64,000 bases of DNA from JASLZO01 sp965247995 (GCA_965247995.1 OZ252041.1:1860001-1924000); one strand, 5' to 3'; counted from the stretch's first letter, positions 9,701 through 17,518 are shown. The notes: a model not told the origin generated them from the sequence alone. A program made the numbers and translations.

Positions 9701-10214
9701 TGAATCCTGCGAGCGTGAGGTTGGACGAGCCGACGACGGCCGCTCCAGGTTCGGCGTGATCGTCGTACCAACAGAGGTAGGCCTTGGCGTGGAGGGGACT
9801 CCGGAGGTAGGCGCGCACCTCGACTTTGCCTGAGACGACTATGTCCCGGAGCTGTGTTACTGCGTCCTCGGAGGCGCGGTCTTGGGGGAGGAAGGAAACA
9901 CCTTCGCCAATTCGGTCGATGGTTTGTTGTGCGATCTCGTCTCGCTGGCGGCGCTGGACGAGAGCGTCGGCATTAAGCCGAGCTTTGAGCGCGTCCGCCT
10001 GCTGGAGGCCGAGCGCGACCTCTTCGAGGACGTGGCGGTCCGTGCGCCCGACGAGGATGCGGATTTTGTCGAGGCCGGCGAGGTCCTGGGCGACCTTCTC
10101 GAAACCGCCGATGAAGAAGTACCCGACGGCGATGTCGGCGTGAGCAGAACTGGCGAGCATCTCCTTGAGCCGATCGAGGAGGGACGGGTCCGTCGTTGCG
10201 TGGAGGATGTTCAA
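6717..10214 (-). CDS. PLD-nuclease/SNF2-type helicase fusion, defence-like
   Basis: A 1165-residue protein with three parts. Residues 1-200 are a phospholipase D-like nuclease domain with H142-A-K144 and G162-S-S-N-L-T, as in HKD restriction nucleases. Residues 250-460 are a superfamily 2 ATPase: Walker A G-L-G-K-T at 281-285, DEAH at 376-379, S-A-T at 406-408. The second RecA domain carries A-T-D-I-V-S-E-G-Q-N-L-Q and Q-R-F-G-R-V-D-R-I-G around residues 790-830, closest to the RapA/SNF2 type. The start is TTG at 10214 and overlaps the stop of the PIN remnant. The N-terminal residues fit the family, so this start is likely. It lies downstream of a DNA methyltransferase on the same strand, so a restriction-like role is inferred. 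I cannot assign it to a named system. Confidence 0.88.
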   Translation of the reverse strand: MNILHATTDPSLLDRLKEMLASSAHADIAVGYFFIGGFEKVAQDLAGLDKIRILVGRTDRHVLEEVALGLQQADALKARLNADALVQRRQRDEIAQQTIDRIGEGVSFLPQDRASEDAVTQLRDIVVSGKVEVRAYLRSPLHAKAYLCWYDDHAEPGAAVVGSSNLTLAGFTGNTELNVRVTGDAEMAALKDWFDALWNESEDISDALVTELDRSWPLAHTPPYHVYLKALYELYSTDVGAGELPLPPTAEALANFQLDAVSRGLAMIEAHGGCYIGDVVGLGKTFVGAELLRQLRVSYPNAGPPLILSPAGLVPMWQRFNERFGLGAEVVSHSIITSPPDPEFDEELGRYVDSSTTERGIILERKYPNRGPVLVDEAHNFRNNNRRSRGLREYLEAGDHKIVLLSATPQNLGPMDIYRQLTLFLDDRDHGLNIEPVDLRDYFGNALVWLQYRIDRENYLAAFAKWERERSAVPPPLPPQKPTVPKADIEQVLSPVFIRRRRRDIRDLYGDTAEVGGKPVRFPEPVLTNVTYRLDKVYAKAGPLDELLSALNAHTAARYRADDYLKPEAKDRPEYRDLRRAGNRLAQLMDSLLVKRLESSIEAFRSTLSALRQSNRNFKEALEAGYVPIGATATRLLSGQSFDTDDLLDVLRQEEERRRNLGSPRTKLVHSTDDFDVDKWVRELEIDYAVLSDAWARVEDITPEDDDKLHTLRRFLDNPSVGSQKLLIFSEAETTVQYLYDQLNPRGEDPEIARLTGANRHEAESIVKRFSPTWNLLTGERSPGPEVRVLLATDIVSEGQNLQDCARVLNYDLHWNPVRLVQRFGRVDRIGTEHTEINLHNMWPDDDVDHELTLTERLLDRIQSFHDVIGLDSKLLSETEKLNARAMYRIYQDKRLPEVDDRFDEIAANQRAIALLQRIRENDLELWRTITGLPDGIRSALQLAPATSDPSNDRFAQAVLGIEGSQSPLFTPSALAAGPSPFDNPRSGETLVLLEAGGVKACYAVSDDLQPRSISPAQFIAAAECVPDTPAQPLPDDTNQRVMAAFATFQNDFQRRLGKARRPRDTKARRYISQQLTIAAREAGDDETALRRIDILRRIFLDEVAPQVEAALGEIRNLRLTGSALRIRLEALRERYRLTPPEDDSDQPQQSEPQIVRIVCSDGLV

Positions 10215-10393
10215 CGGTCGCCACCGGTCGAGGAGTAGAGAGTTTGCGTCATGCCTGCCTCCCTCTCAAACAGGGCGACGAAGCCCGCCCGTTCGAAGTC
10301 CCGGTCGTAGGCCAGCGGCTCGGTGATGCCACACTCTTCCATGACGAGAAAACTGGTGTAGTCCGTCAGGCTCCACCTCTGGTCACTTCGCAT
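10211..10393 (-). pseudogene. PIN-domain (VapC-type toxin) C-terminal remnant
   Basis: A 60-residue frame whose first 45 residues read like the end of a PIN toxin: W-S-L-T-D-Y-T-S-F, then V-M-E-E-C-G-I, then Y-D-R-D-F-E-R-A-G-F. The N-terminal two-thirds with the first catalytic Asp is absent. The 110 bases upstream (10394-10506) are AT-rich, have a stop in this frame and no PIN-like sequence, and the methyltransferase gene begins its 3' end just beyond. It is therefore a truncated toxin gene caught between the two island genes. Its TGA overlaps the helicase TTG start, so it may still be translated and couple helicase expression. Confidence 0.7.
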
Positions 10394-10506
10394 AGCTACC
10401 GTTCCACAGTGGCCCTGAACTCCGAAAACTCATTGGCCTACCTTGAACGACATAACTAATCATTTCCTACTTTGAGCTAAGCGCCCATAGAACGATCTTT
10501 TGCTCT

Positions 10507-13500
10507 TCAACTGATGCTTTTGGACTTTGTTTGTCGAAGACGAACCATCTCAATCACAGCCTTGTAAACCTCTTCAATGAGGTTAGGATTGAGTCCGTAT
10601 CCTTCCAGAACAACTTTGTCTAGGGAGTGTCGGTCCGGCTTCTCTACCTCACGCTCTAACGTTTCGACGTCACGGTTAAGGAGAGGGGCTACTGCGTCTG
10701 CCAGCTTGTTCTCCCAGCTCTCTGTGAGGTCGAAAAGAGGCAGTGGCAAAATATCGACGAGGCCGGTTTCAAGTGCGCCATGACCCAGACCTCGCCTGCC
10801 GTGCACCTCCTTTAGTAGTGCAAAGACAGTAGAGTTGAGAACACCAAGTAGGGGCATCGCGAGTGTTGCACGTTTTGGGTGCAATCTGAAATACCGAAGT
10901 GATACAAGCCGATCGGGGTTGTATAGGCATTTGTGAGTGTCTGCGTGAGTACGGGGCCACAACAGTAGTGCACCCGATTGCGCTTGAAGAGGAGGTCGCC
11001 ACCAAGGTGACTGGTACTTTGTCACGCTTCTTTGGTTAAATCCAACATCTTCACCCCAGGCCAAGTACTTGGAAACGCTGTAGCGGCTCACATCTATACC
11101 TGGCGGAATCACAAGGACATAGCAGTCTGGCGCAGTAACGATTAGTTGGGTCGAGCCTTGCTTCCTATACCCTGGCTTCAAGAAACGAGATTCAATGAAG
11201 AACTGAGGCGATCCGTGTTCACGCCCTTCCTTCGACTTTATGCTTGCCTTCATTAGGCCCGGTCCAGCTGGAAGCACATTGGTGAGGATAAAGAATCCGT
11301 CGGCTCCACCAGTATTCAGATACCGTTCCCCACTCAAGAAATCCGCGAGCACATACAAGGAACTGGAGGCAGCCTCCACGATCTTTGCGTAGACATCCGG
11401 AGCCCTAAGATATTTGCCCCCCCATTTCCCTTCACCAAACCTACCCTCAGATAGGGTACTTTTGTCGACCTTCAACTCTTTGCGCAGGCTGGGATCGGAG
11501 ACCGATAGGTCGAAGGGTCCTCTAAAAGAAGAAAAGGTTGTTTCCGGGCTTCCCGTGGCGGTGGTGTTCTGTATTATGCTTATGAGGGTATTGACCGCGG
11601 CAGTCGAAAACTGTCTCTCGACGGCACTCTCAAGTATTGAAAGAATGGTAGCTTTGTGAAGAAGATGTCGTTGAAGGCTCTCCCCATATTGAGCATCCAG
11701 CCAAGTGTTCGAGCACACGAAAACTTGCATACCATGTTCGGTCAAAAGCTGTAGTGCGCGGACGTAGAAATAACAGTACAAGTCACTGCGAGCGGAAAGA
11801 GTCCCCCGATATTGCTGGCTCAATGCGGTCTTAACGGAGCCAATGTTTTCGACTCTCACGTACGGCGGATTGGCGATCGCAACATCGAAACCACCGCGGA
11901 TCGCGAAGACATCGGCGAACTCGGTCCGCCAGTCGACGACTCCTTCGGGGACTCCCGTAATGTTCAAAGCTGCGCGTATTTGGTCGGTCAGGTCGCGAAT
12001 CGTGTCGCGGAGACGTCGCTTGTCCGGACCGGCCGAGACGCCCATGTATTCGGCCTTCAACCGACCGAGCTCTAGCATCTGATCACGGTCTTGCCCCAGC
12101 GAACCCTGGACTTCGATCTGGGCGCTTGGGTCGGGTCCGAGCAAGCTGTCGCCGCAGACGATTTTGAAGTCGAGGTTCGGCAGGGGCTCGGGGGCATTAC
12201 CCTCGTACTCGATGGAGAGGGAGAGCCACAGGCGGAGCATGGCGATGTTGACGGCGAACTCGTCGATGTCGACTCCGTAGAGGTTGCGCTGGATGATCTC
12301 CATCTTGAGGTCGTAGAGGGTCTTGGAGTCGATACCGGCGTTGTAAAGCGTAGTTTGGAGCTCGACGAGCTCGTGCATCATTCCGAGGAGGTAGGCGCCG
12401 GAGCCGCAGGCCGGGTCGACGACGGTGATCTCGCTGAGAGCCTGGGCGATTCTGCGCGCCGTGGGCAGCCGGACCATTGACGTGTCCCGGTCGTCCACGA
12501 ACGTGGCGATCGAATCGGCCGGCAAACCAGTGTTCTGGGCTTCGAGGTAGCCCTTCAGGGCTTCCCGGCACATGAACGACACGACAGGGCGTGGGGTGTA
12601 GTAGGAGCCAGTATTGTGGCGGCCGGTCACGAGCTCCTCGAAGACCTTTCCGAGCATCTCTGGGTCGACCGCGACTTCGATGTCGAAGGGAGTGGACTCC
12701 ATGACGGTGAAATTGAACCGGTCGAAGAGGTCGTCGAGGACGCGGTCGATGACATCGTCCGGGACTGTGACTCCGTAGCGTCTGTCGAGGTCCGATTCCT
12801 CGAAGAGGCCACCGTTGAGGAAGGGCACCTGGCCAAAAATTGACGCCATCGTGCGGCCCGGGAAGCGGTCCGATCGGGTGAGGTCGTGCGACTGGGGGTT
12901 GTTGAGCCCGAAGAAAAAGAGGTGTTTCAGGCGGTCGGCGTAGAAGTTGGTCTCGCTAGACGTGGATCTGTAGTCTTCCTGCAAAGCGTTGAAATAGTCC
13001 TTGTCATTGTCGAAGCTGAGCCAGCCTTTGCGCTGAAGGAAGTAGACGAACATGAGGCGGTTGAACAGGGTCTGGACGAACAGGCGTTTAGTTTCTTCTT
13101 CCTCCCGTCCATCGCCAAAGCCGAGGACTCTGTCCATCGCTGCGTCGAACACATCCTTATATCTGCGGAAGAACTCCCTGGTGACCGGCTCTACATCGAA
13201 CGCCTCATCCAGAGCGACATGTATGTCGTCCTTTTCCCGGTAGTTCCAGTAGATGTTGGCGACCTGTTGGACTGCGGTGCGGCGGGGAAGGTCCTTCTCG
13301 ACCACAATCCGGCGCAGAACGGGCCGCGTGCCTTCGATTTTGGGGTGTATGAAGTGCAGTTGGGTGGCGGAGGTGTTTGTGAACACGAGCAGCAACTTGT
13401 CACCTAGCTGTTCCGTGATCTTCTTCGCTGCTTCGGTCGCCTCCGACTTGCGCACACGGTCCGTCTGCGCGATGTCGAGGGGTATGTAGACGACGTGGAC

Positions 13501-13716
13501 CCCGCCCAGTTGGGCGACGCGTTCGCCGGCGTCGGGCAGTTCGACGGCCTGGGGTGCATCCGCGAGGTCTACGAAACCGGACGCCGAAACGAAGTCCAGG
13601 ACCTCGACGAATAGGGCCTTGACCGCGGAAGCGCGTTCGCGTGAGTCCTCCGCTTCAAAGATGCGATCAATGCGTCGATCGACATCTGAGGCGTCTTCCC
13701 GATCGAGGATCGGCAT
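10507..13716 (-). CDS. Eco57I-like adenine-specific DNA methyltransferase (RM-type), mosaic TRD
   Basis: A 1069-residue N6-adenine methyltransferase of the type IIG/Eco57I class. Order: N-terminal region (1-330) with Y-F-L-Q-R-K-G-W around 225; G-S-Y-Y-T-P at 370-375; AdoMet motif D-P-A-C-G-S-G at 434-440; catalytic N-P-P-Y at 616-619; then about 450 residues of target-recognition region. I see no convincing PD-(D/E)xK motif in the N-terminal part, so cleavage may be done by the PLD-helicase. The 5' two-thirds is GC-rich like its neighbours, while the part after NPPY (about 11840 to 10507) is near 50% GC, as if the recognition domain had been exchanged. The start ATG is preceded by GGAG and AAGG. 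Confidence 0.92.
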   Translation of the reverse strand: MPILDREDASDVDRRIDRIFEAEDSRERASAVKALFVEVLDFVSASGFVDLADAPQAVELPDAGERVAQLGGVHVVYIPLDIAQTDRVRKSEATEAAKKITEQLGDKLLLVFTNTSATQLHFIHPKIEGTRPVLRRIVVEKDLPRRTAVQQVANIYWNYREKDDIHVALDEAFDVEPVTREFFRRYKDVFDAAMDRVLGFGDGREEEETKRLFVQTLFNRLMFVYFLQRKGWLSFDNDKDYFNALQEDYRSTSSETNFYADRLKHLFFFGLNNPQSHDLTRSDRFPGRTMASIFGQVPFLNGGLFEESDLDRRYGVTVPDDVIDRVLDDLFDRFNFTVMESTPFDIEVAVDPEMLGKVFEELVTGRHNTGSYYTPRPVVSFMCREALKGYLEAQNTGLPADSIATFVDDRDTSMVRLPTARRIAQALSEITVVDPACGSGAYLLGMMHELVELQTTLYNAGIDSKTLYDLKMEIIQRNLYGVDIDEFAVNIAMLRLWLSLSIEYEGNAPEPLPNLDFKIVCGDSLLGPDPSAQIEVQGSLGQDRDQMLELGRLKAEYMGVSAGPDKRRLRDTIRDLTDQIRAALNITGVPEGVVDWRTEFADVFAIRGGFDVAIANPPYVRVENIGSVKTALSQQYRGTLSARSDLYCYFYVRALQLLTEHGMQVFVCSNTWLDAQYGESLQRHLLHKATILSILESAVERQFSTAAVNTLISIIQNTTATGSPETTFSSFRGPFDLSVSDPSLRKELKVDKSTLSEGRFGEGKWGGKYLRAPDVYAKIVEAASSSLYVLADFLSGERYLNTGGADGFFILTNVLPAGPGLMKASIKSKEGREHGSPQFFIESRFLKPGYRKQGSTQLIVTAPDCYVLVIPPGIDVSRYSVSKYLAWGEDVGFNQRSVTKYQSPWWRPPLQAQSGALLLWPRTHADTHKCLYNPDRLVSLRYFRLHPKRATLAMPLLGVLNSTVFALLKEVHGRRGLGHGALETGLVDILPLPLFDLTESWENKLADAVAPLLNRDVETLEREVEKPDRHSLDKVVLEGYGLNPNLIEEVYKAVIEMVRLRQTKSKSIS

Positions 13717-13767
13717 CCTTAATTCTCCAACGATGATGAGTCCCTAATCCTACCGGCACACAGGTCA

Positions 13768-13863
13768 ATGGGCCAGGATCGCCTGACGTTCCGCCGCACG
13801 AAGGCTCGCGTCGAACGCAAGCTCTGCGAGCGCCTCGCTCCCTCAGGCCCGCGGCTCAACTAA
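13768..13863 (+). pseudogene. Displaced 3' end of a LON-domain gene
   Basis: A 31-codon frame starting at an ATG. From residue 6 it aligns with the last 28 residues of the LON-domain protein encoded at 6055-6702: both have R-R-x-K-A-R, then E-R, then S-G-P-R-L-N-stop, with one residue missing in this copy. There is no upstream LON sequence. It is best explained as the original gene tail left behind when the island joined the gene at its 3' end. Expression as a peptide is unlikely. Confidence 0.72.
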
Positions 13864-13864
13864 G
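13783..13864 (+). repeat. Direct repeat copy 2, far border of the island
   Basis: Partner of 6616-6703. The two copies bracket about 7.1 kb (6704-13782) holding the helicase, PIN remnant and methyltransferase genes. The copies are diverged, more so than a fresh duplication would be. This is expected if the incoming element carried its own version of the gene tail. Confidence 0.72.
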
Positions 13865-13892
13865 CGCGACCCCGTCGCAACCCCGTTTCGCA

Positions 13893-13921
13893 TTGTGACG
13901 CCTATCTGGCGCTGCTAAGAT
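13893..13921 (+). promoter_or_regulatory. sdh promoter (-35 and extended -10)
   Basis: TTGTGA at 13893-13898, a 17-base spacer ending in TG-C, then TAAGAT at 13916-13921. This is one of the best promoters in the window. It lies 30 bases after the stop of the displaced LON tail, just ahead of sdhA. Confidence 0.6.
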
Positions 13922-13933
13922 AAACGCCGGGTT

Positions 13934-13954
13934 TTCGCCCTTGTCCAGGGCGAA
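13934..13954 (+). other. sdhA leader hairpin touching the ribosome binding site
   Basis: TTCGCCC, 7-base loop, GGGCGAA: a 7-bp perfect stem. Its right arm overlaps the first bases of the Shine-Dalgarno AAGGAGGG (13953-13960), so folding could affect ribosome access at sdhA. Confidence 0.45.
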
Positions 13955-13969
13955 GGAGGGTGTCTTTGC

Positions 13970-15682
13970 ATGCCTCAGCATGACGTGATCGTGATCGGCG
14001 GCGGTCTCGCCGGGATGCGGGCCGCTCAACAGGCCCAGGCCATGGGCGCAGACGTCGCCATGATCTCAAAAATATTCCCGACTCGGAGCCATTCAGCCGC
14101 CGCGCAGGGTGGGATCAATGCCGCGGTTGGCATCGAGGATTCGTGGGAAGTCCACGCCTACGACACCGTCAAAGGCAGTGATTACCTCGGCGACCAGGAC
14201 GCCATCGAGGTGCTCTGCGAAGAGGGCCCCGCCGACATCATCGCCCTCGAACGAATGGGCGTTATCTTCAATCGCGACGGCGACGGCCGGATCGACATGC
14301 GCGCCTTCGGCGGCGCGTCCAACACCCGGACCTGCTACGTGGCAGACCAGACCGGCCAAGTCATCCTCCACGTCATGTGGGAGCAGCTCCTGAAGAGCGG
14401 CCTGAACGTGTACTCGGAGTGGTTCGTCACTGAGATCCTCCTGGAGGATGGACGCGTCTCCGGTTGCGTCGCGCTCGAAATCCCTACGGGAAAGATCGAG
14501 GTCTTCCGCTCCAGGGCGATCATCTTGTGCACGGGCGGGATCGGCCAGGTCTACCGCCCGACCACCAATGGCCTCGCTGTGACCGGCGACGGGCTCGCGC
14601 TCGCGTACCGTGCCGGGGCATCGCTCATGGATATGGAGATGGTGCAACATCATCCCACTACGCTCAAAGCGAACGGCGTGCTCATTACCGAGGGCGCGCG
14701 GGGCGAAGGCGCGTACCTGCTCAACTCCGCCGGCGAGCGGTTCATGGACAACTACGCGCCCAACATGAAGGAACTTGCCTCCCGCGACGTAGTCTCCCGC
14801 GCCGAGACGACTGAGGTCCGCGCCGGCAGGGCAGTGGACGAGGACTGTGTCCTGCTCGATCTGCGCCACCTCGGCCGTGACCTCATCATGACCAAGCTCA
14901 CCCAGATTTACGAGCTGGCCCGTGACTACGCGAACTGCAATGTGCTGGAGGAACCGCTGCCCATCCGCCCAGGCCACCACTACATGATGGGTGGGATCAA
15001 GACCGACATCGACGGACGGACCTGGGACTCCTCCGGTGAGGGCCGCTGGAAGGGACCTGAGGGTCTCTTCGCTGCCGGAGAGACCGCTAACGTCAGCGTC
15101 CACGGCGGGAACCGCCTCGGCGGCAACTCGTTGCTCGACACGGTTGTCTTCGGGCGACGCTCCGGAGCCGCCGCCGTCGAACACGCCCGGTCCGTTCAGT
15201 GGGCGTCCATAAACGAGAACGCGGTGCGAGCGAGCCTCGAGAACCACATCAAAGAAATCTTCAATCGCCCCTCCGATGGCCTGCGCGCAGTGACACTCCG
15301 CAACGAGATGGGGACTGCCATGAATGACGGGATCGCGGTCTTCCGCAACGAGGAGGACATGCAGGCCGCCCTCGCAACGGTCCGGTCCATCAAAGAGAAA
15401 CTCCCCGGCGTATCGGTCCATAACAAGGGCCGCGTGTTCAATACCGATCTGCTATCCGTCTTGGAGCTCGACTACATGCTCGATGTCGCCGAGACCATCG
15501 GTATGGGCGCGGTGACGCGCAAGGAGAGCCGCGGCGCGCACGCCAGAGAAGACTACCCGGACCGTGACGACGATGAATGGCTGAAGCACATCGTCGTCAC
15601 CCGGTCCGCCGATGGCCAACCCGAAGTCGGGTCCCTGCCGGTCACCATGACCAAGTGGGAACCCACCGCGAGGACCTACTAG
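13970..15682 (+). CDS. sdhA: Succinate dehydrogenase/fumarate reductase flavoprotein subunit
   Basis: The FAD subunit that oxidises succinate to fumarate. It has 570 residues. The N-terminal dinucleotide-binding G-G-G-L-A-G is at 10-15, and S-H41-S-A-A-A-Q-G-G carries the His that binds FAD covalently. The substrate-site H-P-T-T is near residue 225, and R-L-G-G-N-S-L-L-D near 380. The start is supported by AAGGAGGG nine bases upstream. It is followed without a gap by sdhB. Confidence 0.96.
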   Translation: MPQHDVIVIGGGLAGMRAAQQAQAMGADVAMISKIFPTRSHSAAAQGGINAAVGIEDSWEVHAYDTVKGSDYLGDQDAIEVLCEEGPADIIALERMGVIFNRDGDGRIDMRAFGGASNTRTCYVADQTGQVILHVMWEQLLKSGLNVYSEWFVTEILLEDGRVSGCVALEIPTGKIEVFRSRAIILCTGGIGQVYRPTTNGLAVTGDGLALAYRAGASLMDMEMVQHHPTTLKANGVLITEGARGEGAYLLNSAGERFMDNYAPNMKELASRDVVSRAETTEVRAGRAVDEDCVLLDLRHLGRDLIMTKLTQIYELARDYANCNVLEEPLPIRPGHHYMMGGIKTDIDGRTWDSSGEGRWKGPEGLFAAGETANVSVHGGNRLGGNSLLDTVVFGRRSGAAAVEHARSVQWASINENAVRASLENHIKEIFNRPSDGLRAVTLRNEMGTAMNDGIAVFRNEEDMQAALATVRSIKEKLPGVSVHNKGRVFNTDLLSVLELDYMLDVAETIGMGAVTRKESRGAHAREDYPDRDDDEWLKHIVVTRSADGQPEVGSLPVTMTKWEPTARTY

Positions 15683-16621
15683 ATGCAGACCAAACTTGAC
15701 GTCTACCGGTACGACCCGGAATCCGATCAGGGTGAACACCGCCAGCAATACGAGGTCGAACTCCCCGAATACGGCACAGTACTCGACGCGCTGCTGGATA
15801 TCCGCGACGAACAGGACGGGACGCTTTCACTCCGATGCTCCTGCCGCAGCGCAATCTGCGGTTCGTGCTCGATGAAGATCAACGGACAGTCCCGCCTCGC
15901 CTGTAAGACGCTCATCTCCCAGATCGAGAACGAGGGCGAGACCATCGCCGTCGACCCCATGGGCAACATGCCGGTCATCAAGGACCTCGTCGTCGACATG
16001 GATTCCTTCTGGGACAAGGTCAGATCGGTCGAGCCCTACCTCCAACCGCCGGGCCCGGAACCCGAGCGTGAGAACCTCGTCTCCAACGACGACATGATGC
16101 GTCTCGCCGTCGCCATGAACTGCATCATGTGTGGCGCATGCGTCTCGGATTGCACCGTGCTCGAAGTGGACAAGTCGTTCCTCGGCCCCGCGGCGCTCGC
16201 AAAGGCATTCCGGTTCGCCGCTGACCCTCGGGACGGCCACAAGGAAGAGCGCCTCCAAAGCTACGTCGAACCCTCGGGTATCTGGGATTGCACCCGCTGC
16301 TTCATGTGCGTCCAAGCCTGTCCCAAGGACGTCGAACCCATGGAGCGGATCATGGACCTGCGGGTCATGGCTATCGATGCCGGCATGACCGATTCCCGCG
16401 GCGCCCGTCACGTGGATGGATTCGCCGGCAGCGTCAAACACAGCGGACGGCTGGACGAGTTTGCCCTCGCCCGGAAGACCTATGGCTTCCCGCGCTGGGG
16501 GTTCGAGCTCGCCCCCATGGGCATCCGCCGCATGCTCAAACGCCGCATGCCGCCGATCATCCACAAGAGCATCAACACCGTAAAGAGCGTGACTCGAATC
16601 TTCGAGCGTTTGGGGGTCTAA
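15683..16621 (+). CDS. sdhB: Succinate dehydrogenase/fumarate reductase iron-sulfur subunit
   Basis: Electron-transfer subunit of 312 residues. The N-terminal ferredoxin domain has R-C-S-C-R-S-A-I-C-G-S-C and a later L-A-C for the 2Fe-2S cluster. The C-terminal domain has C-I-M-C-G-A-C-V-S-D-C and C-T-R-C-F-M-C-V-Q-A-C-P for the other clusters. The C-terminus is longer than that of ordinary SdhB by some 60 residues and basic, as in SdhB proteins that pair with a CCG-type third subunit. Its ATG directly abuts the sdhA stop codon. Confidence 0.94.
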   Translation: MQTKLDVYRYDPESDQGEHRQQYEVELPEYGTVLDALLDIRDEQDGTLSLRCSCRSAICGSCSMKINGQSRLACKTLISQIENEGETIAVDPMGNMPVIKDLVVDMDSFWDKVRSVEPYLQPPGPEPERENLVSNDDMMRLAVAMNCIMCGACVSDCTVLEVDKSFLGPAALAKAFRFAADPRDGHKEERLQSYVEPSGIWDCTRCFMCVQACPKDVEPMERIMDLRVMAIDAGMTDSRGARHVDGFAGSVKHSGRLDEFALARKTYGFPRWGFELAPMGIRRMLKRRMPPIIHKSINTVKSVTRIFERLGV

Positions 16622-16627
16622 CAAAGA

Positions 16628-17518
16628 ATGCGATACGCCTTCTGGCCGGGCTGCGTCTCCCGGGGCGGGACGCCCGAACTCTACCCCGCGGCAACCGCCG
16701 TCGCCGAGCGGGTCGGAATGGAATTGGTCGAACTCGACCAAGCCAACTGCACCGGCGCCGGCGTCCTCGGTGAACGCAACGACGAACTCGTCGACACCCT
16801 CAACGCACGGAACTTCGCCATGGCCGAACAGCAGGGACTGGACACGCTCCTCACCATCTGCTCCACCTGCCAAGGGGTCATGAGCGGCGTCAACTACAAG
16901 CTCCGCGAGAAACCCGAATACCTCGCCAAGATCAACGAGAACCTCCGCGAAGAAGGCCTCGAGTACAAGGGCACCGTGCGCGTGACCCATATGATGTGGG
17001 CTCTCGTTGAAGAAGTAGGCCTGGATGAGCTAAGGCGGATGGTTGTGAACCCCCTCGAAGGGGTGAAGGTCGCCCCGTTCTACGGGTGCTATGTCCTGCG
17101 GCCACGGTACGTACTCGGGTTCGACGAACACCCAGAGCGCGGCAACTACCTTGAGCAGATCATCGAAACGCTCGGAGCAGAGCCAGTCGACTACGACGGC
17201 AAGTGGCGATGCTGCGGCTTCCCGATCATGACCATCAACGAGGCCAACGGATTGAAAATGGTCGGCAACCACACCCAGGAGGCCCGCGACAAAGGCGCCC
17301 ATGTCATGGTCACCCCATGCCCTCTCTGCCACATCAGCCTCGACGAATTCCAACCCAAAGCAGGCCGTGCCGCGGGCAGGTCAGCCAACATGCCGGTCCT
17401 CCACCTCCCGCAGATGATCGGATCAGCCATCGGTTTCAATGCGAAGCAGATGGGCCTGAAACGCCACATCATCTCCACAGAGCCGTTCATCCAACTCAGC
17501 GGGGTGCCCAAGGGGTAG
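16628..17518 (+). CDS. HdrB-like CCG-domain third subunit of succinate dehydrogenase
   Basis: A 296-residue member of the heterodisulfide reductase subunit B/SdhE (non-classical SQR) family. Two cysteine-rich CCG domains are visible: the N-terminal one with P-G-C and I-C-S-T-C-Q, the C-terminal one with Y-G-C-Y, W-R-C-C-G-F-P and P-C-P-L-C-H. In non-classical (type E) complexes such a subunit replaces the membrane anchors SdhC/D and passes electrons to quinone. Six bases after sdhB, and no sdhC or sdhD is near, which supports that role. The protein has no membrane helices of its own. Confidence 0.88.
   Translation: MRYAFWPGCVSRGGTPELYPAATAVAERVGMELVELDQANCTGAGVLGERNDELVDTLNARNFAMAEQQGLDTLLTICSTCQGVMSGVNYKLREKPEYLAKINENLREEGLEYKGTVRVTHMMWALVEEVGLDELRRMVVNPLEGVKVAPFYGCYVLRPRYVLGFDEHPERGNYLEQIIETLGAEPVDYDGKWRCCGFPIMTINEANGLKMVGNHTQEARDKGAHVMVTPCPLCHISLDEFQPKAGRAAGRSANMPVLHLPQMIGSAIGFNAKQMGLKRHIISTEPFIQLSGVPKG

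Noticed and set aside
14093..15421. Long antisense frame (442 codons) opposite sdhA.
   Set aside because: Same reason: sdhA is unambiguous and the antisense product has no recognisable fold, ribosome site or neighbours.
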